Below are positions 16,682 to 24,751 of a stretch of 64,000 nt of DNA, one piece after another. The DNA is taken from NCBI GenBank assembly GCA_039934035.1, contig JBDTMZ010000157.1:1-64000 (forward strand), given 5' to 3'. Source of the DNA: Solibacter sp039934035 (GTDB lineage: Bacteria; Acidobacteriota; Terriglobia; Bryobacterales; Bryobacteraceae). Under the pieces are notes generated by a model. That model was given only the letters and a program-made list of their open reading frames with translations. It was not told where the DNA came from and searched no databases. How positions within the stretch are numbered: position 1 is the stretch's first letter; each line of letters begins with the position of its first letter. A program made the position numbers and the translations under genes.

Positions 16682-17599
16682 ATGTTCAAAACGTATTCTG
16701 TACTGGCGGCGTGCCTGCTTGCCTTCGTGCCGGCGCAAGCTGCGTCGAAGCTCAACGTGATGACCACCACCGAAGACCTGGCGGCCATCGCGCGCGAAGT
16801 GGGCGGCGACGCTGTCAGCGTCGATTCCATCGCCAAGGGCTATCAGGACCCGCACTTCGTGGAGTCCAAACCGAGCTTCCTGCTGAAACTGCAAAAGGCC
16901 GACCTGTTGCTGGTCGTGGGGCTCCAATTGGAGATCGGCTGGCTGCCTCCGTTGATCACGCAGAGTCGCAACGCCAAAATCCAACCAGGGCAGGGCGGCT
17001 ACGTTGACATGTCGCAGTTTTGCCAGATTCTGGAGATTCCGCAGGGGCAGGTGACGCGCGCCATGGGCGACGTTCACCCGCTGGGCAATCCGCATTACTG
17101 GCTGAACCCCGAGAACGGGCGCCGCATGGCGAAGGCGCTGGCCGATCGCTTCAGCAGCCTGCAGCCCGCTAATGCCGCGCAATTCGCCCAGCGTTACGCA
17201 GATTTTGACAAGCACCTGACCGAAGCCGAGAAGGGCTGGGTTGCCAAAATGGCGCCGTACAAGGGCCGCAAGGTGATCACCTACCACCGCTCGTGGCCGA
17301 ACTTCTGCGATGCCTTCGGACTCAATGTGGCCGAATACGTCGAACCCAAACCCGGCATTCCCCCCTCGCCGGTGCACACGTTGGACCTGATCAACCTGAT
17401 GAAGCGCGAAGGCATCCATCTCATCCTGGTGGAGCCTTACTTCGATCTGCGAACGCCCAACTCGCTCGCCTCGCAGGTGGGCGGACAGGTGGTGGTCCTG
17501 ATGCCTTCGGTGGGAGGCAACAAAGACATCACGAACTACTTCCAACTCTTCGATTACGACGTCAATCTGCTGGTCAGCTCGTTCCAGAAGATCAAATAG
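16682..17599 (+). CDS. Periplasmic metal-binding protein of an ABC transporter (ZnuA/TroA family)
   Basis: 305 residues from ATG 16682, where a signal peptide begins (MFKTYSVLAACLLAFVPAQA). The frame is open to an upstream ATG at 16592, but that would add a poorly hydrophobic leader. Candidate metal ligands follow the cluster A-I pattern: His in QDPHFVES, His in GNPHYWLNP, His in ITYHRSWPN and Asp in EPYFDLR. Three His plus Asp fits zinc or manganese. The His-rich loop typical of ZnuA is absent. It delivers metal to the permease that starts 9 bases after its stop. Confidence 0.9.
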   Translation: MFKTYSVLAACLLAFVPAQAASKLNVMTTTEDLAAIAREVGGDAVSVDSIAKGYQDPHFVESKPSFLLKLQKADLLLVVGLQLEIGWLPPLITQSRNAKIQPGQGGYVDMSQFCQILEIPQGQVTRAMGDVHPLGNPHYWLNPENGRRMAKALADRFSSLQPANAAQFAQRYADFDKHLTEAEKGWVAKMAPYKGRKVITYHRSWPNFCDAFGLNVAEYVEPKPGIPPSPVHTLDLINLMKREGIHLILVEPYFDLRTPNSLASQVGGQVVVLMPSVGGNKDITNYFQLFDYDVNLLVSSFQKIK

Positions 17600-17608
17600 A
17601 GATCCACA

Positions 17609-18436
17609 ATGGACACGCTATCCTTTCTCCTCGCTCCGTTCATCGCGAGCCTGATCCTGACCGGTATCCACGCCTATCTCGGAGTTCATGTCGTGGAGCG
17701 AGGCGTAATTTTTGTGGACCTCTCCCTGGCGCAGATCGCCGCTCTGGGCACGACGATCGCGGTCCTGTACGGCATCGAGCCGCATTCGCCCGGCGCCTAT
17801 GTCGTGAGTCTGATCTTCACGTTCATCGGCGCGGCGGTGTTCTCGACCATTCGCGGCCGGCAGGTGCGCATTCCGCAGGAGGCCATCATCGGCATTTGCT
17901 ACGCCGTGGCCAGCGCGGCAGCCATTCTGGCGATGAGCAAATCCGCCGAGCAGACCGAGCACCTCAAGGAGATGCTGGTGGGCAATATCCTCACCGTGTC
18001 GTGGTTCGAGGTGGGCAGGACGGCCGCGCTGTATGGCGCCATCGGCTTGTTCCACTACATCTTCCGCAAGAAATTCCTGGCCATTTCCATCGATGCCGCG
18101 CAGGCCGAAGCCGACGGCATCAACACGCGCCTCTGGGACTTTCTGTTCTATGCGTCCTTCGGTTTCGTGGTGACCTCTAGCGTGGCCATCGCCGGAGTTC
18201 TGCTGGTGTTCTGTTACCTGATTGTTCCCTCCGTGGGCGCGATGCTGTTTTCGAAGAAGATCGGTACGCGCCTGGCGATTGGCTGGACGATGGGCACGGT
18301 GGTGTCCGCGATCGGTGTCTACCTCTCGTTGAAGATCGATCTGCCCACGGGGGCGACCATCGTGTGCACGTTCGCGTTGGTGCTGATTCTGATGGCCCTG
18401 GTGCGTTCCTTCTTCATGCGGACCGCCGCGACTTAG
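17609..18436 (+). CDS. ABC-3 family metal transporter permease (ZnuB/MntB-like)
   Basis: 275 residues with about eight membrane helices. It starts FLLAPFIASLILTGIHAYLG, keeps the conserved loop VERGVIFVDLSLAQIAALG, and has late helices with VLLVFCYLIVPSVGAMLF. It forms the membrane channel for a metal taken from the binding protein immediately upstream. No ABC ATPase gene follows, although the family normally has one in the same operon; the ATPase must be encoded elsewhere or shared. Confidence 0.93.
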   Translation: MDTLSFLLAPFIASLILTGIHAYLGVHVVERGVIFVDLSLAQIAALGTTIAVLYGIEPHSPGAYVVSLIFTFIGAAVFSTIRGRQVRIPQEAIIGICYAVASAAAILAMSKSAEQTEHLKEMLVGNILTVSWFEVGRTAALYGAIGLFHYIFRKKFLAISIDAAQAEADGINTRLWDFLFYASFGFVVTSSVAIAGVLLVFCYLIVPSVGAMLFSKKIGTRLAIGWTMGTVVSAIGVYLSLKIDLPTGATIVCTFALVLILMALVRSFFMRTAAT

Positions 18437-18519
18437 CGTTTGCCGAAGGGCGGATTGTTAATCAGCGAGAGTAACAGGCAGCCGAAGACGATCAGTTCGA
18501 GACAGTACACGAGCCACAT
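18433..18519 (-). CDS. Possible 28-residue membrane peptide
   Basis: A minus-strand ORF from ATG 18519 encodes one hydrophobic segment (LVYCLELIVFGCLLLSLI) followed by a short basic tail ending PFGKR. The single-span layout is typical of small membrane proteins. There is no clear ribosome site, and the stop overlaps the permease stop on the other strand by three bases. Support is compositional only. Confidence 0.3.
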   Translation of the reverse strand: MWLVYCLELIVFGCLLLSLINNPPFGKR

Positions 18520-18690
18520 CGCACCCGGTACAGTGCACGTGGCATGCCTTTCCGCAAGTGTGCGTCAGCGCCCGTGGCCATGGTCGCGCGACCCTGATAA
18601 TTCCTTGCTCAATCCCGGTAAGGTTGACCCGGACAGCAGTCCTCCCAACAAGCTTTCCGCACCGAAACGCGTGTCTGCGACACTGGGAAT

Positions 18691-19467
18691 ATGCGGAAAC
18701 CTGCGGTATTCTTCGCCCACGGCTCGCCCATGTCCGCTCTCGGAGGCGACGATCACGCCTCCGCCCTGCACGCCTTTGGCGACCGGCACCTCGATGCCCG
18801 CGGCGTCCTCATCGTCTCCGCCCACTGGCAGGTCTCCCGGCCCCTCCGAGTCACCGCCTGGGACCACATGCCGCTCCTCTACGATTTCGCAGGCTTCCCC
18901 GACGCCCTCTACAAGATCCAGTACTCCGCCCCCGGCGACCCCGTGCTCGCCGCCCGCGTCCTCACGGTGCTGCAAGCCGAAGGGCAGGACACGACCTTCG
19001 ATACCGTTCGCGGGCTCGACCACGGGGCCTGGGGTCCCGCCAGCCTCGCCTGGCCCGGCGCCACCCTGCCCGTACTTGAACTCTCCATGCCGTTCCTCGA
19101 TCCGCCGCAACTTTTCCAAATGGGACGCGCCCTGCGGCCGCTACGCGACGAAGGCATCCTCGTTGCCGGCAGCGGCGGCATCGTACATAATCTCTCGCGC
19201 GTGCGGATGCACGATAAGAATGCGCCGGTGGACGAGTGGGCGCAGGAATTCGACGACTGGGTCGCCGAACAAATCGAAAAACGCGATTTCTCGAAACTCT
19301 ACGAAATGAAGCGCGGCCCGCACGGCAGGCTCTCGGTCCCCACGACCGAACACTTCGACCCGCTCTTCATCACGCTAGGCGCATCCTGGCCCGACGACAA
19401 GGTCGAAACGATCTACCAGGGCTTCCACCACGGCAATCTTTCCATGCGCACCTTCGCCATGGGATAG
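18691..19467 (+). CDS. ygiD: LigB-type extradiol dioxygenase (4,5-DOPA dioxygenase, YgiD/DodA family)
   Basis: 258 residues, family length. These single-domain class III enzymes cleave catechol rings with a non-haem metal. The expected His ligands are present: FFAHGSPM near the start, VSAHWQV, LDHGAWGP (catalytic His) and PTTEHFDPL near residue 230, plus AGSGGIVHNL. The substrate in bacteria is often unknown although DOPA is accepted in vitro by relatives. It stands apart from the permease by 255 bases and has no pathway partners nearby. Confidence 0.92.
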   Translation: MRKPAVFFAHGSPMSALGGDDHASALHAFGDRHLDARGVLIVSAHWQVSRPLRVTAWDHMPLLYDFAGFPDALYKIQYSAPGDPVLAARVLTVLQAEGQDTTFDTVRGLDHGAWGPASLAWPGATLPVLELSMPFLDPPQLFQMGRALRPLRDEGILVAGSGGIVHNLSRVRMHDKNAPVDEWAQEFDDWVAEQIEKRDFSKLYEMKRGPHGRLSVPTTEHFDPLFITLGASWPDDKVETIYQGFHHGNLSMRTFAMG

Positions 19468-19502
19468 GTCGCACCCGAGCCTTGGTAAGCAGGAACCTAT
19501 TT

Positions 19503-20099
19503 TCACCCGCGAACCGCCGCGACCTCGACCCTCTCCACCTTCCCCATCAAAATCAAACCCACCACCAGCGCCACCGGCATCAACAAGCCAATCCCCACAA
19601 ACACCGGTGTGTAACTATGCGTCACGCCATCCCGTCAACGCCATGTTGCCCACGACTAACGGAGGCGCGAGCATCGCTCCCAAACTCGACCCGCTGTTGC
19701 AGACGCCGGCTACGCGCCGGCCTCGCCCACCGCCAGCAGACTACGCAGCGCGCCCAAGCTCAACGGTCCGCTCACCAGTGACGTCGCCATGCCCACCGCG
19801 CTCCACCAACTCACGGCCAGCGTCAGTCCGAGGCCCACGCCCAACCGGTCCAACACCCATCCCGCGAACGGCTGTGCCACTGCGTAGGTCGCCAGGAACG
19901 CGTTCACGATTGCTGCGTACTGTCCGTTGCTCAGGCCGAATTCCTGCCGCAGCACCGGCGCCAGCACGCTCACCACCTGCCGGTCGATGAAGTTGATGGT
20001 CGTCTCGCCCAGCAGCAGCGCAATCAGAATCATCAATGCGCCGCGTGTGAACACCGGCTCGAACTTCGCCGCCGTCGCAGTGGACTGCAAGCTGGACAT
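19503..20099 (-). pseudogene. Decayed MFS transporter (internal deletions and frameshifts)
   Basis: From ATG 20099 the minus strand encodes the first 129 residues of a major facilitator protein: helix 1 with the signature GETTINFIDRQVVSVLAPVLR, helices 2-4 and LRSLLAVGEAG. It then hits a stop at 19710. Downstream, in shifted frames, fragments of the same kind of protein continue: NSGSSLGAMLAPPLVV and the final helix YTPVFVGIGLLMPVALVVG, ending at a stop at 19503. About 200 codons of the middle are missing. The intact gene would have been about 400 residues, possibly of the hexuronate/anion-cation symporter type. It is not expected to work. Confidence 0.85.
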
Positions 20100-20133
20100 G
20101 CGACCACCTTATCACCACCCATTACAATGAAGC

Positions 20134-21219
20134 GTGCGCTCTCTGTGGCACCAGTTCCGCGGCTTCCTTGCCCGCCGCATACGCTACAAAATCACCCGCG
20201 GGGGCGCGCTCTTCACCGCAGCCATCGTGGTGGTTGCCTTCGGCGCCATCGTCTCCGCCAATAACCTGCTCTTCCTGATCACCGCCGCCATGATGGCCAC
20301 GCTGCTCATCAGCGGACTGGTCAGCCGCCTCTGTCTCGCCGGACTCGAACTCGATTTCCGCGTCCCCGAGCACATTCCCGCCGGACGCTCCATTCCCGCG
20401 CACCTCTTCGTCCGCAATCACAAGTGGACCCCGTCCTTCTCCATTCGCGTCGAGGCCATCCGTGAAGAGGGCAGCCCGATTATGTCCTCCGGCGTCTACT
20501 TCCCGCTGATTCCCGCCGGAGCCACCCTCGAAGCGGTGGTAGACGTGCGCTTCCCGCGCCGCGGCGCATACCGCCAGAATGGCTTCGCCTTCTCCACGTC
20601 GTTCCCCTTCGGTTTCCTCGAAAAGACGGCGCGCGTCACCCTCACCCGCGAGATGGTGGTCTACCCCTCCGTCGACCCCCAGCCAGGCTTCGACGACCTG
20701 CTCGCCGGACTCTCCGGCGAAATCGAATCCCACTACCGCGGACTCGGCCGCGACTTCTACCGCATCCGTCCGTACGAGGCCTTCGAAAGTTCGCGGCACG
20801 TAGATTGGAAGGCGTCCGCCCACGTGGGCAACCTGCAGATCCGCGAATTCGCCCGCGAAGAAGAACAGACCGTCGAAATCTTTCTGGATCGCGACATCCC
20901 CCATCCGCATGACGCCTGGTTCGAACACGTTGTGAATTGCTGCGCCTTCCTGTCGTGGCGCCTCTCCACCCAGGGCGCGTCCATCCACTTCCGTTCGCAA
21001 GGCTACGATTTCCGCCAGCCGGAAGACGGCGATATTTATACCATCCTGCGGTATCTCGCGCTGGTCTACCCGCAGCGCGCCGCCACCGTCGAATCGCCGC
21101 AGGGCACGTCCAGCTACCGGATCCTCTTCACTCCGTCGCCCGCCCGCTTCCTCGACGCCGGCTGGCATCAGGCGCGTGTCCTGGACCCAGCCACGATGCC
21201 CGTTCCCGAGGGAGACTGA
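20134..21219 (+). CDS. DUF58 domain protein with two N-terminal membrane helices
   Basis: 361 residues from GTG 20134. Two hydrophobic helices (about 25-70: GALFTAAIVVVAFGAIVSA, LLFLITAAMMATLLISGL) anchor it in the membrane. The soluble part contains the DUF58 core YRIRPYEAFESSRHVDWKASAH (conserved D-WK-(S/T)A), and the C-terminus begins a vWA-like region (VEIFLDRDIP). DUF58 proteins usually occur with MoxR ATPases and transglutaminase proteins. Here neither is adjacent, so the gene is an orphan in this neighbourhood. It is divergent from the MFS pseudogene with 34 bases between the starts. Confidence 0.88.
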   Translation: MRSLWHQFRGFLARRIRYKITRGGALFTAAIVVVAFGAIVSANNLLFLITAAMMATLLISGLVSRLCLAGLELDFRVPEHIPAGRSIPAHLFVRNHKWTPSFSIRVEAIREEGSPIMSSGVYFPLIPAGATLEAVVDVRFPRRGAYRQNGFAFSTSFPFGFLEKTARVTLTREMVVYPSVDPQPGFDDLLAGLSGEIESHYRGLGRDFYRIRPYEAFESSRHVDWKASAHVGNLQIREFAREEEQTVEIFLDRDIPHPHDAWFEHVVNCCAFLSWRLSTQGASIHFRSQGYDFRQPEDGDIYTILRYLALVYPQRAATVESPQGTSSYRILFTPSPARFLDAGWHQARVLDPATMPVPEGD

Positions 21220-21295
21220 AAACCCACAAACAGCCGCACACTTTCCAAAAGCCCGTTGGCGCGGCGCGTGCAGCACCTCCGGCGGAGAGAATGCC

Positions 21296-22402
21296 ATGGC
21301 GCAAACAGACAACGAAAGAACGGTAGTAGGCGTTTTTGAGGACTTCAACAAGGCGGACCGCGTGGTGCGCGATCTTCAGGACGCCGGGATCCCGCGCGAT
21401 TCCATTCAACTGCAATCAAATTTCATGACCGGCGCCGCCGGACGCTCCGGATATCAGGAGGAAGAACACCGCGAAGGCGGCATCTCCGGCTTCTTCCACC
21501 GGCTTTTCGGCGACGATAACGACGAGGCCGGCAATTACGCCGAGGCGCACCGGCGGGGACATGCCATTGTGTGCGTTAGCGCGCCGCCCGACCAGATCGA
21601 GCAAGCCGTCACCATTATGAATTCCGGCGGCGCAATCGATATCGACCGGCGCGTCGAGCAGTTCCGTCAGGCAGGCTATCGGCAGTACGATCCCAATGCC
21701 GAGCCATATAACTATGATCAGGCCGCGACCGAGCGCGAACACTTCCGCAACTCCAACGCTGGCACTTCAATTCCCGTGGTTGAGGAAGAGTTGCAGGTGG
21801 GCAAGCGTACGGTCCGCCGTGGCGGCGTTCGCGTGTATAGCCGCGTGGTCGAAGAGCCCGCCAACCAGAAGATCGAGTTGCGCGAGGAACACGTGCGGGT
21901 GGACCGCCGTCCTGCCGACCGCAATCTTACCGAGGCGGAAATGCAGGGGTTGCGCGACCAGAGTATCGTAGTCGAGGAAATGATTGAAGAGCCCGTCGTC
22001 AGGAAGCGTTCGCGCGTTCGCGAAGAGGTGGTGGTCGCCAAGGAAACCACCAGCCGCACTGAGAACGTCAGCGAAAATCTGCGACGCACGGAAGTGGAGG
22101 TCGAGCACCTCGACGGCGGAGATATGCGTAGCGACCAGGCTCGTACTACTGATTACACGGAAGACTTCCGGCGCGACTGGGAAAGCCGCTATGCCAACTC
22201 GGGGGACCGCTGGGAAGACTGGCAACCCGCCTACGAATACGGCTATCGCACCGCATCCGATCCCCAATATCATGGCCGCGATTGGTCCGACGTCGAAGAT
22301 ACGCTGCGTACGGACTACCTGCGTCGCAACCTGAACAGCAATTGGGACCGCACAAAGGGCGCCGTCCGCTATGGGTGGGAAAAACTCACCGGCAAGCGTT
22401 AA
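21296..22402 (+). CDS. DUF2382 (YsnF/AvaK) stress protein, long form
   Basis: 368 residues from ATG 21296, after GGCGGAGAG. The N-terminal region (about 1-110: VVGVFEDFNKADRVVRDLQDAGI) is a general-stress YflT-like domain that also occurs in proteins handling membrane or heat stress. Residues 150-260 hold the DUF2382 repeat (IPVVEEELQVGKRTVRRGGV, ELREEHVRVDRRPADR, IVVEEMIEEPVVRKR). The C-terminus (about 290-368) is acidic and Tyr/Trp-rich. These are soluble, highly charged proteins linked with desiccation and stress in related bacteria; the mechanism is unknown. A second DUF2382 gene follows at 22560. Confidence 0.88.
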   Translation: MAQTDNERTVVGVFEDFNKADRVVRDLQDAGIPRDSIQLQSNFMTGAAGRSGYQEEEHREGGISGFFHRLFGDDNDEAGNYAEAHRRGHAIVCVSAPPDQIEQAVTIMNSGGAIDIDRRVEQFRQAGYRQYDPNAEPYNYDQAATEREHFRNSNAGTSIPVVEEELQVGKRTVRRGGVRVYSRVVEEPANQKIELREEHVRVDRRPADRNLTEAEMQGLRDQSIVVEEMIEEPVVRKRSRVREEVVVAKETTSRTENVSENLRRTEVEVEHLDGGDMRSDQARTTDYTEDFRRDWESRYANSGDRWEDWQPAYEYGYRTASDPQYHGRDWSDVEDTLRTDYLRRNLNSNWDRTKGAVRYGWEKLTGKR

Positions 22403-22514
22403 GCGGGCCGGCATTTGAGGGGCACACCATCTGTGTCGGGGAAGGCATTCATTCATTGCATGCCTGCCCTTGCAGACGGGGCCTTGTGGAGGCGAGTGGC
22501 AACTCGCCGGAATG

Positions 22515-22545
22515 CTGGGGGCAGGGCTGCCCTGCCCCAGCTTTT
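22515..22545 (+). terminator. Hairpin with T tail between two DUF2382 genes
   Basis: CTGGGG-bulge-CAGGG pairs with CCCTGCCCCAG around a 3-base loop, followed by CTTTT. It lies only 15 bases before the next start, overlapping the approach to its AAAGGAG ribosome site, so it could act as an attenuator as well as a terminator. Confidence 0.55.
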
Positions 22546-22559
22546 CCAAAGGAGTGAAA

Positions 22560-23033
22560 ATGGCAGAAGAAATCGAGAAACAGAACGAGCGCGAAGAAGT
22601 GATTGTCCCAGTAGTCGAAGAGGAGATAGACGCCACAACGCGCGCGATCAAGACCGGCGCGGTGCGCGTGGACAAGCACGTAGAGAAGCGTATCCGCAAA
22701 ATCGAGACGCCGCTCCTCCACGAGAACGTGGAAGTCCGCCGCGTGCCTGTCAATCGAGTCGTGGATCGCGCGCCCAAAACCCAGCGCACCGGTGACACGG
22801 TCATCATTCCTGTGGTGGAGGAAGAGCTGGTGGTGACAAAGCGTCTCGTTCTCAAGGAGGAGATTCATCTCATCACCCATCGCACCCGCGACCGGGCCAT
22901 TCAGGAAGTAGAACTGAATCGCGAGTCAGCCGAAATCCGCCGCCTCGACGCCGATGGCCGCGTTCTGGAGACGCCGCCTAAGTCCCTTGTGCGCCGGCGA
23001 ATCGTCGGCAGCCGGACCCCGCCTTCCCCCTAG
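22560..23033 (+). CDS. DUF2382 (YsnF/AvaK) stress protein, short form
   Basis: 157 residues with a good AAAGGAG ribosome site. It is built of DUF2382 units: IVPVVEEEIDATTRAIKTGA near the start, then IIPVVEEELVVTKRLVLKEE, each followed by charged strands (VRRVPVNRVV, IHLITHRTRDR). It lacks the N-terminal YflT-like part of its neighbour at 21296. Tandem placement suggests duplication and shared stress regulation, possibly modulated by the hairpin between them. Confidence 0.85.
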   Translation: MAEEIEKQNEREEVIVPVVEEEIDATTRAIKTGAVRVDKHVEKRIRKIETPLLHENVEVRRVPVNRVVDRAPKTQRTGDTVIIPVVEEELVVTKRLVLKEEIHLITHRTRDRAIQEVELNRESAEIRRLDADGRVLETPPKSLVRRRIVGSRTPPSP

Positions 23034-23119
23034 CAGTGCATTTCTGCTGCGTGCATTTCTTTCGCCTCCAACACCGCCTGTGCATTCCTGGTAACTCGAT
23101 GCCCGGGAGGTAACCGCAG

Positions 23120-23224
23120 TCACTTGGGGAAATCGAACCTGGACGAAATCTGCAGCCCGCGGTCGCGGGCGATCGCGAACGGCATCAGAATGACACTTTG
23201 ATAAACGTACGCTAACCGCCAATC
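23120..23224 (-). pseudogene. Possible remnant: C-terminal strand of an outer-membrane barrel
   Basis: A minus-strand frame open from 23224 to a stop at 23120 encodes alternating strands (WRLAYVYQSVIL, ARDRGLQISSRFDFPK) like the last strands of a barrel protein. There is no start codon near its beginning and a stop lies just upstream, so it would be the tail of a lost gene. The call rests only on sequence style. Confidence 0.25.
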
Positions 23225-23307
23225 TTACTCCCACGGGCAACACCCGCATACGATCTGCATACTCTCGCGATCTGCGCTAGAGGGTCTGATAACATGAAAA
23301 GACACCC

Positions 23308-24096
23308 TTGACCGGCACTGTTCCAGACATCCTCGCCCGCATCGTGGCCCGAAAACGCTCCGACCTCGCGGCTTCGACGCCTCCCCTCGAAGCTTGGGAG
23401 CGAGAGGCCGAAATTCGCCTGCAATCGCGCCGCGATTTCCGTGCCGCGCTGACCGGCCGCACGCCGGCCATCATCGCCGAAATCAAGAAAGCATCGCCCA
23501 GTAAAGGCCTGCTGACTCACGATTTCGACCCCGTGCGTAACGCCTGCGCCTATCAGTCCGGCGGCGCGGCTGCGCTCAGCGTTCTGACCGACGAGCCTTA
23601 CTTCCAAGGCAGCCTCGCCGATCTCCAGGCCGCCCGCGCCGCCGTCTCGCTCCCGGTGCTCCGCAAGGATTTCACCATCGACCCGGTGCAGATTCTGGAA
23701 GCCGCGGCCCACGGCGCCGACGCCATTCTGCTGATCGCCGCCATCCTCACGACCGAGCAGCTTCGCGATTTCCGCGAAACCGCTGGGCGCTACCGCCTCA
23801 GCGCCCTGGTGGAAGTCCACAACCGCGACGAACTCTACGCCGCTATCGATTCCGGCGCCGAAATCATTGGCGTCAACAACCGCGACCTTTCCACTTTCAA
23901 GCTCACTCTGGGCACCTCCATCGCCCTGGCCGAATTTATGCCCCCTGGTGCGGTCTCCGTCAGCGAAAGCGGCATTCACACCGCCAGGGACATCGCTCGC
24001 CTGCGCGCCGCCGGGTACCAGGCGTTTCTGGTCGGTGAGCAACTGATGAAGGCCGGCGACCCAGCCGGTGAATTGCAGAAGCTGGTGTCCGCATGA
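23308..24096 (+). CDS. trpC: Indole-3-glycerol-phosphate synthase
   Basis: 262 residues, family length. It closes the ring in tryptophan synthesis, converting CdRP to indole-3-glycerol phosphate. Conserved motifs are IIAEIKKASPSKG, LPVLRKDFTIDP, GADAILLIAA, LVEVHNRDEL, IIGVNNRDL and SESGIHT. The start is TTG 23308; the frame has a stop five codons upstream, so no longer form is possible. The TTG overlaps the stop of a five-codon ORF (ATG 23294) as TTGA. It opens the trp-aro cluster. Confidence 0.95.
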   Translation: MTGTVPDILARIVARKRSDLAASTPPLEAWEREAEIRLQSRRDFRAALTGRTPAIIAEIKKASPSKGLLTHDFDPVRNACAYQSGGAAALSVLTDEPYFQGSLADLQAARAAVSLPVLRKDFTIDPVQILEAAAHGADAILLIAAILTTEQLRDFRETAGRYRLSALVEVHNRDELYAAIDSGAEIIGVNNRDLSTFKLTLGTSIALAEFMPPGAVSVSESGIHTARDIARLRAAGYQAFLVGEQLMKAGDPAGELQKLVSA

Positions 24097-24151
24097 CCCG
24101 GCCGTGTTCCTCGCCTTTGCGCCTCCACGCATACACTGTCCCGGAGCCCGC

Positions 24152-24751
24152 ATGATCCTCAAGATCTGCGGCATCACGAACCAGCCCGATGCCTCCGCCG
24201 CCATCGCCGCAGGGGCCACGGCAATCGGCTTTAACTTCTACCCCGGGAGCCCGCGCTACCTCGCGCCGGAATCCGCCGCTGCCATCGAAACTCCGGGAAC
24301 CCTGCGCGTCGGCGTCTTCGTCAACGAGCCGCCGGAGAGCATCGCCGGGATCGCGCGCATCGCCGGTTTGGACGTCGCGCAGCTCCACGGCGACGAATCG
24401 ACCGCGGCGTTCCCGCGAGACCTGACCGTATGGAAAGCGGCGCGCGTCTCCCCCGGCTTCGATCTCTCGCAACTGGCCGGCACTCCCGCCCAGGCCATTC
24501 TACTCGACGGCCCCACCGCGGAACTCTATGGGGGCGCCGGCGTGACTTTCGATTGGACCCTGGCGCGCAATACGCACCTGCGCATCATCGTCGCCGGAGG
24601 CCTCGACGCTTCCAATGTGGCGCGCGCCATCGCACTCGCTCAACCCTGGGGCATCGATTCCTGCTCGCGCCTGGAATCGTCCCCCGGCATCAAGGATCAC
24701 AACAAAATGACCGACTTTCTTCTCGCGGCCAAGGCGGCGCTGCACTCATGA
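24152..24751 (+). CDS. trpF: Phosphoribosylanthranilate isomerase
   Basis: 199 residues. It isomerises phosphoribosylanthranilate to CdRP, the step before TrpC. The motifs are LKICGITNQPDA (catalytic Cys7-equivalent), IGFNFYPGSPRY, VGVFVNEP, AQLHGDE, LLDG and a phosphate-binding IIVAGGLDASNV. ATG 24152 fits the family N-terminus; the frame is open further up into trpC. Its stop overlaps trpB by ATGA. Confidence 0.95.
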   Translation: MILKICGITNQPDASAAIAAGATAIGFNFYPGSPRYLAPESAAAIETPGTLRVGVFVNEPPESIAGIARIAGLDVAQLHGDESTAAFPRDLTVWKAARVSPGFDLSQLAGTPAQAILLDGPTAELYGGAGVTFDWTLARNTHLRIIVAGGLDASNVARAIALAQPWGIDSCSRLESSPGIKDHNKMTDFLLAAKAALHS

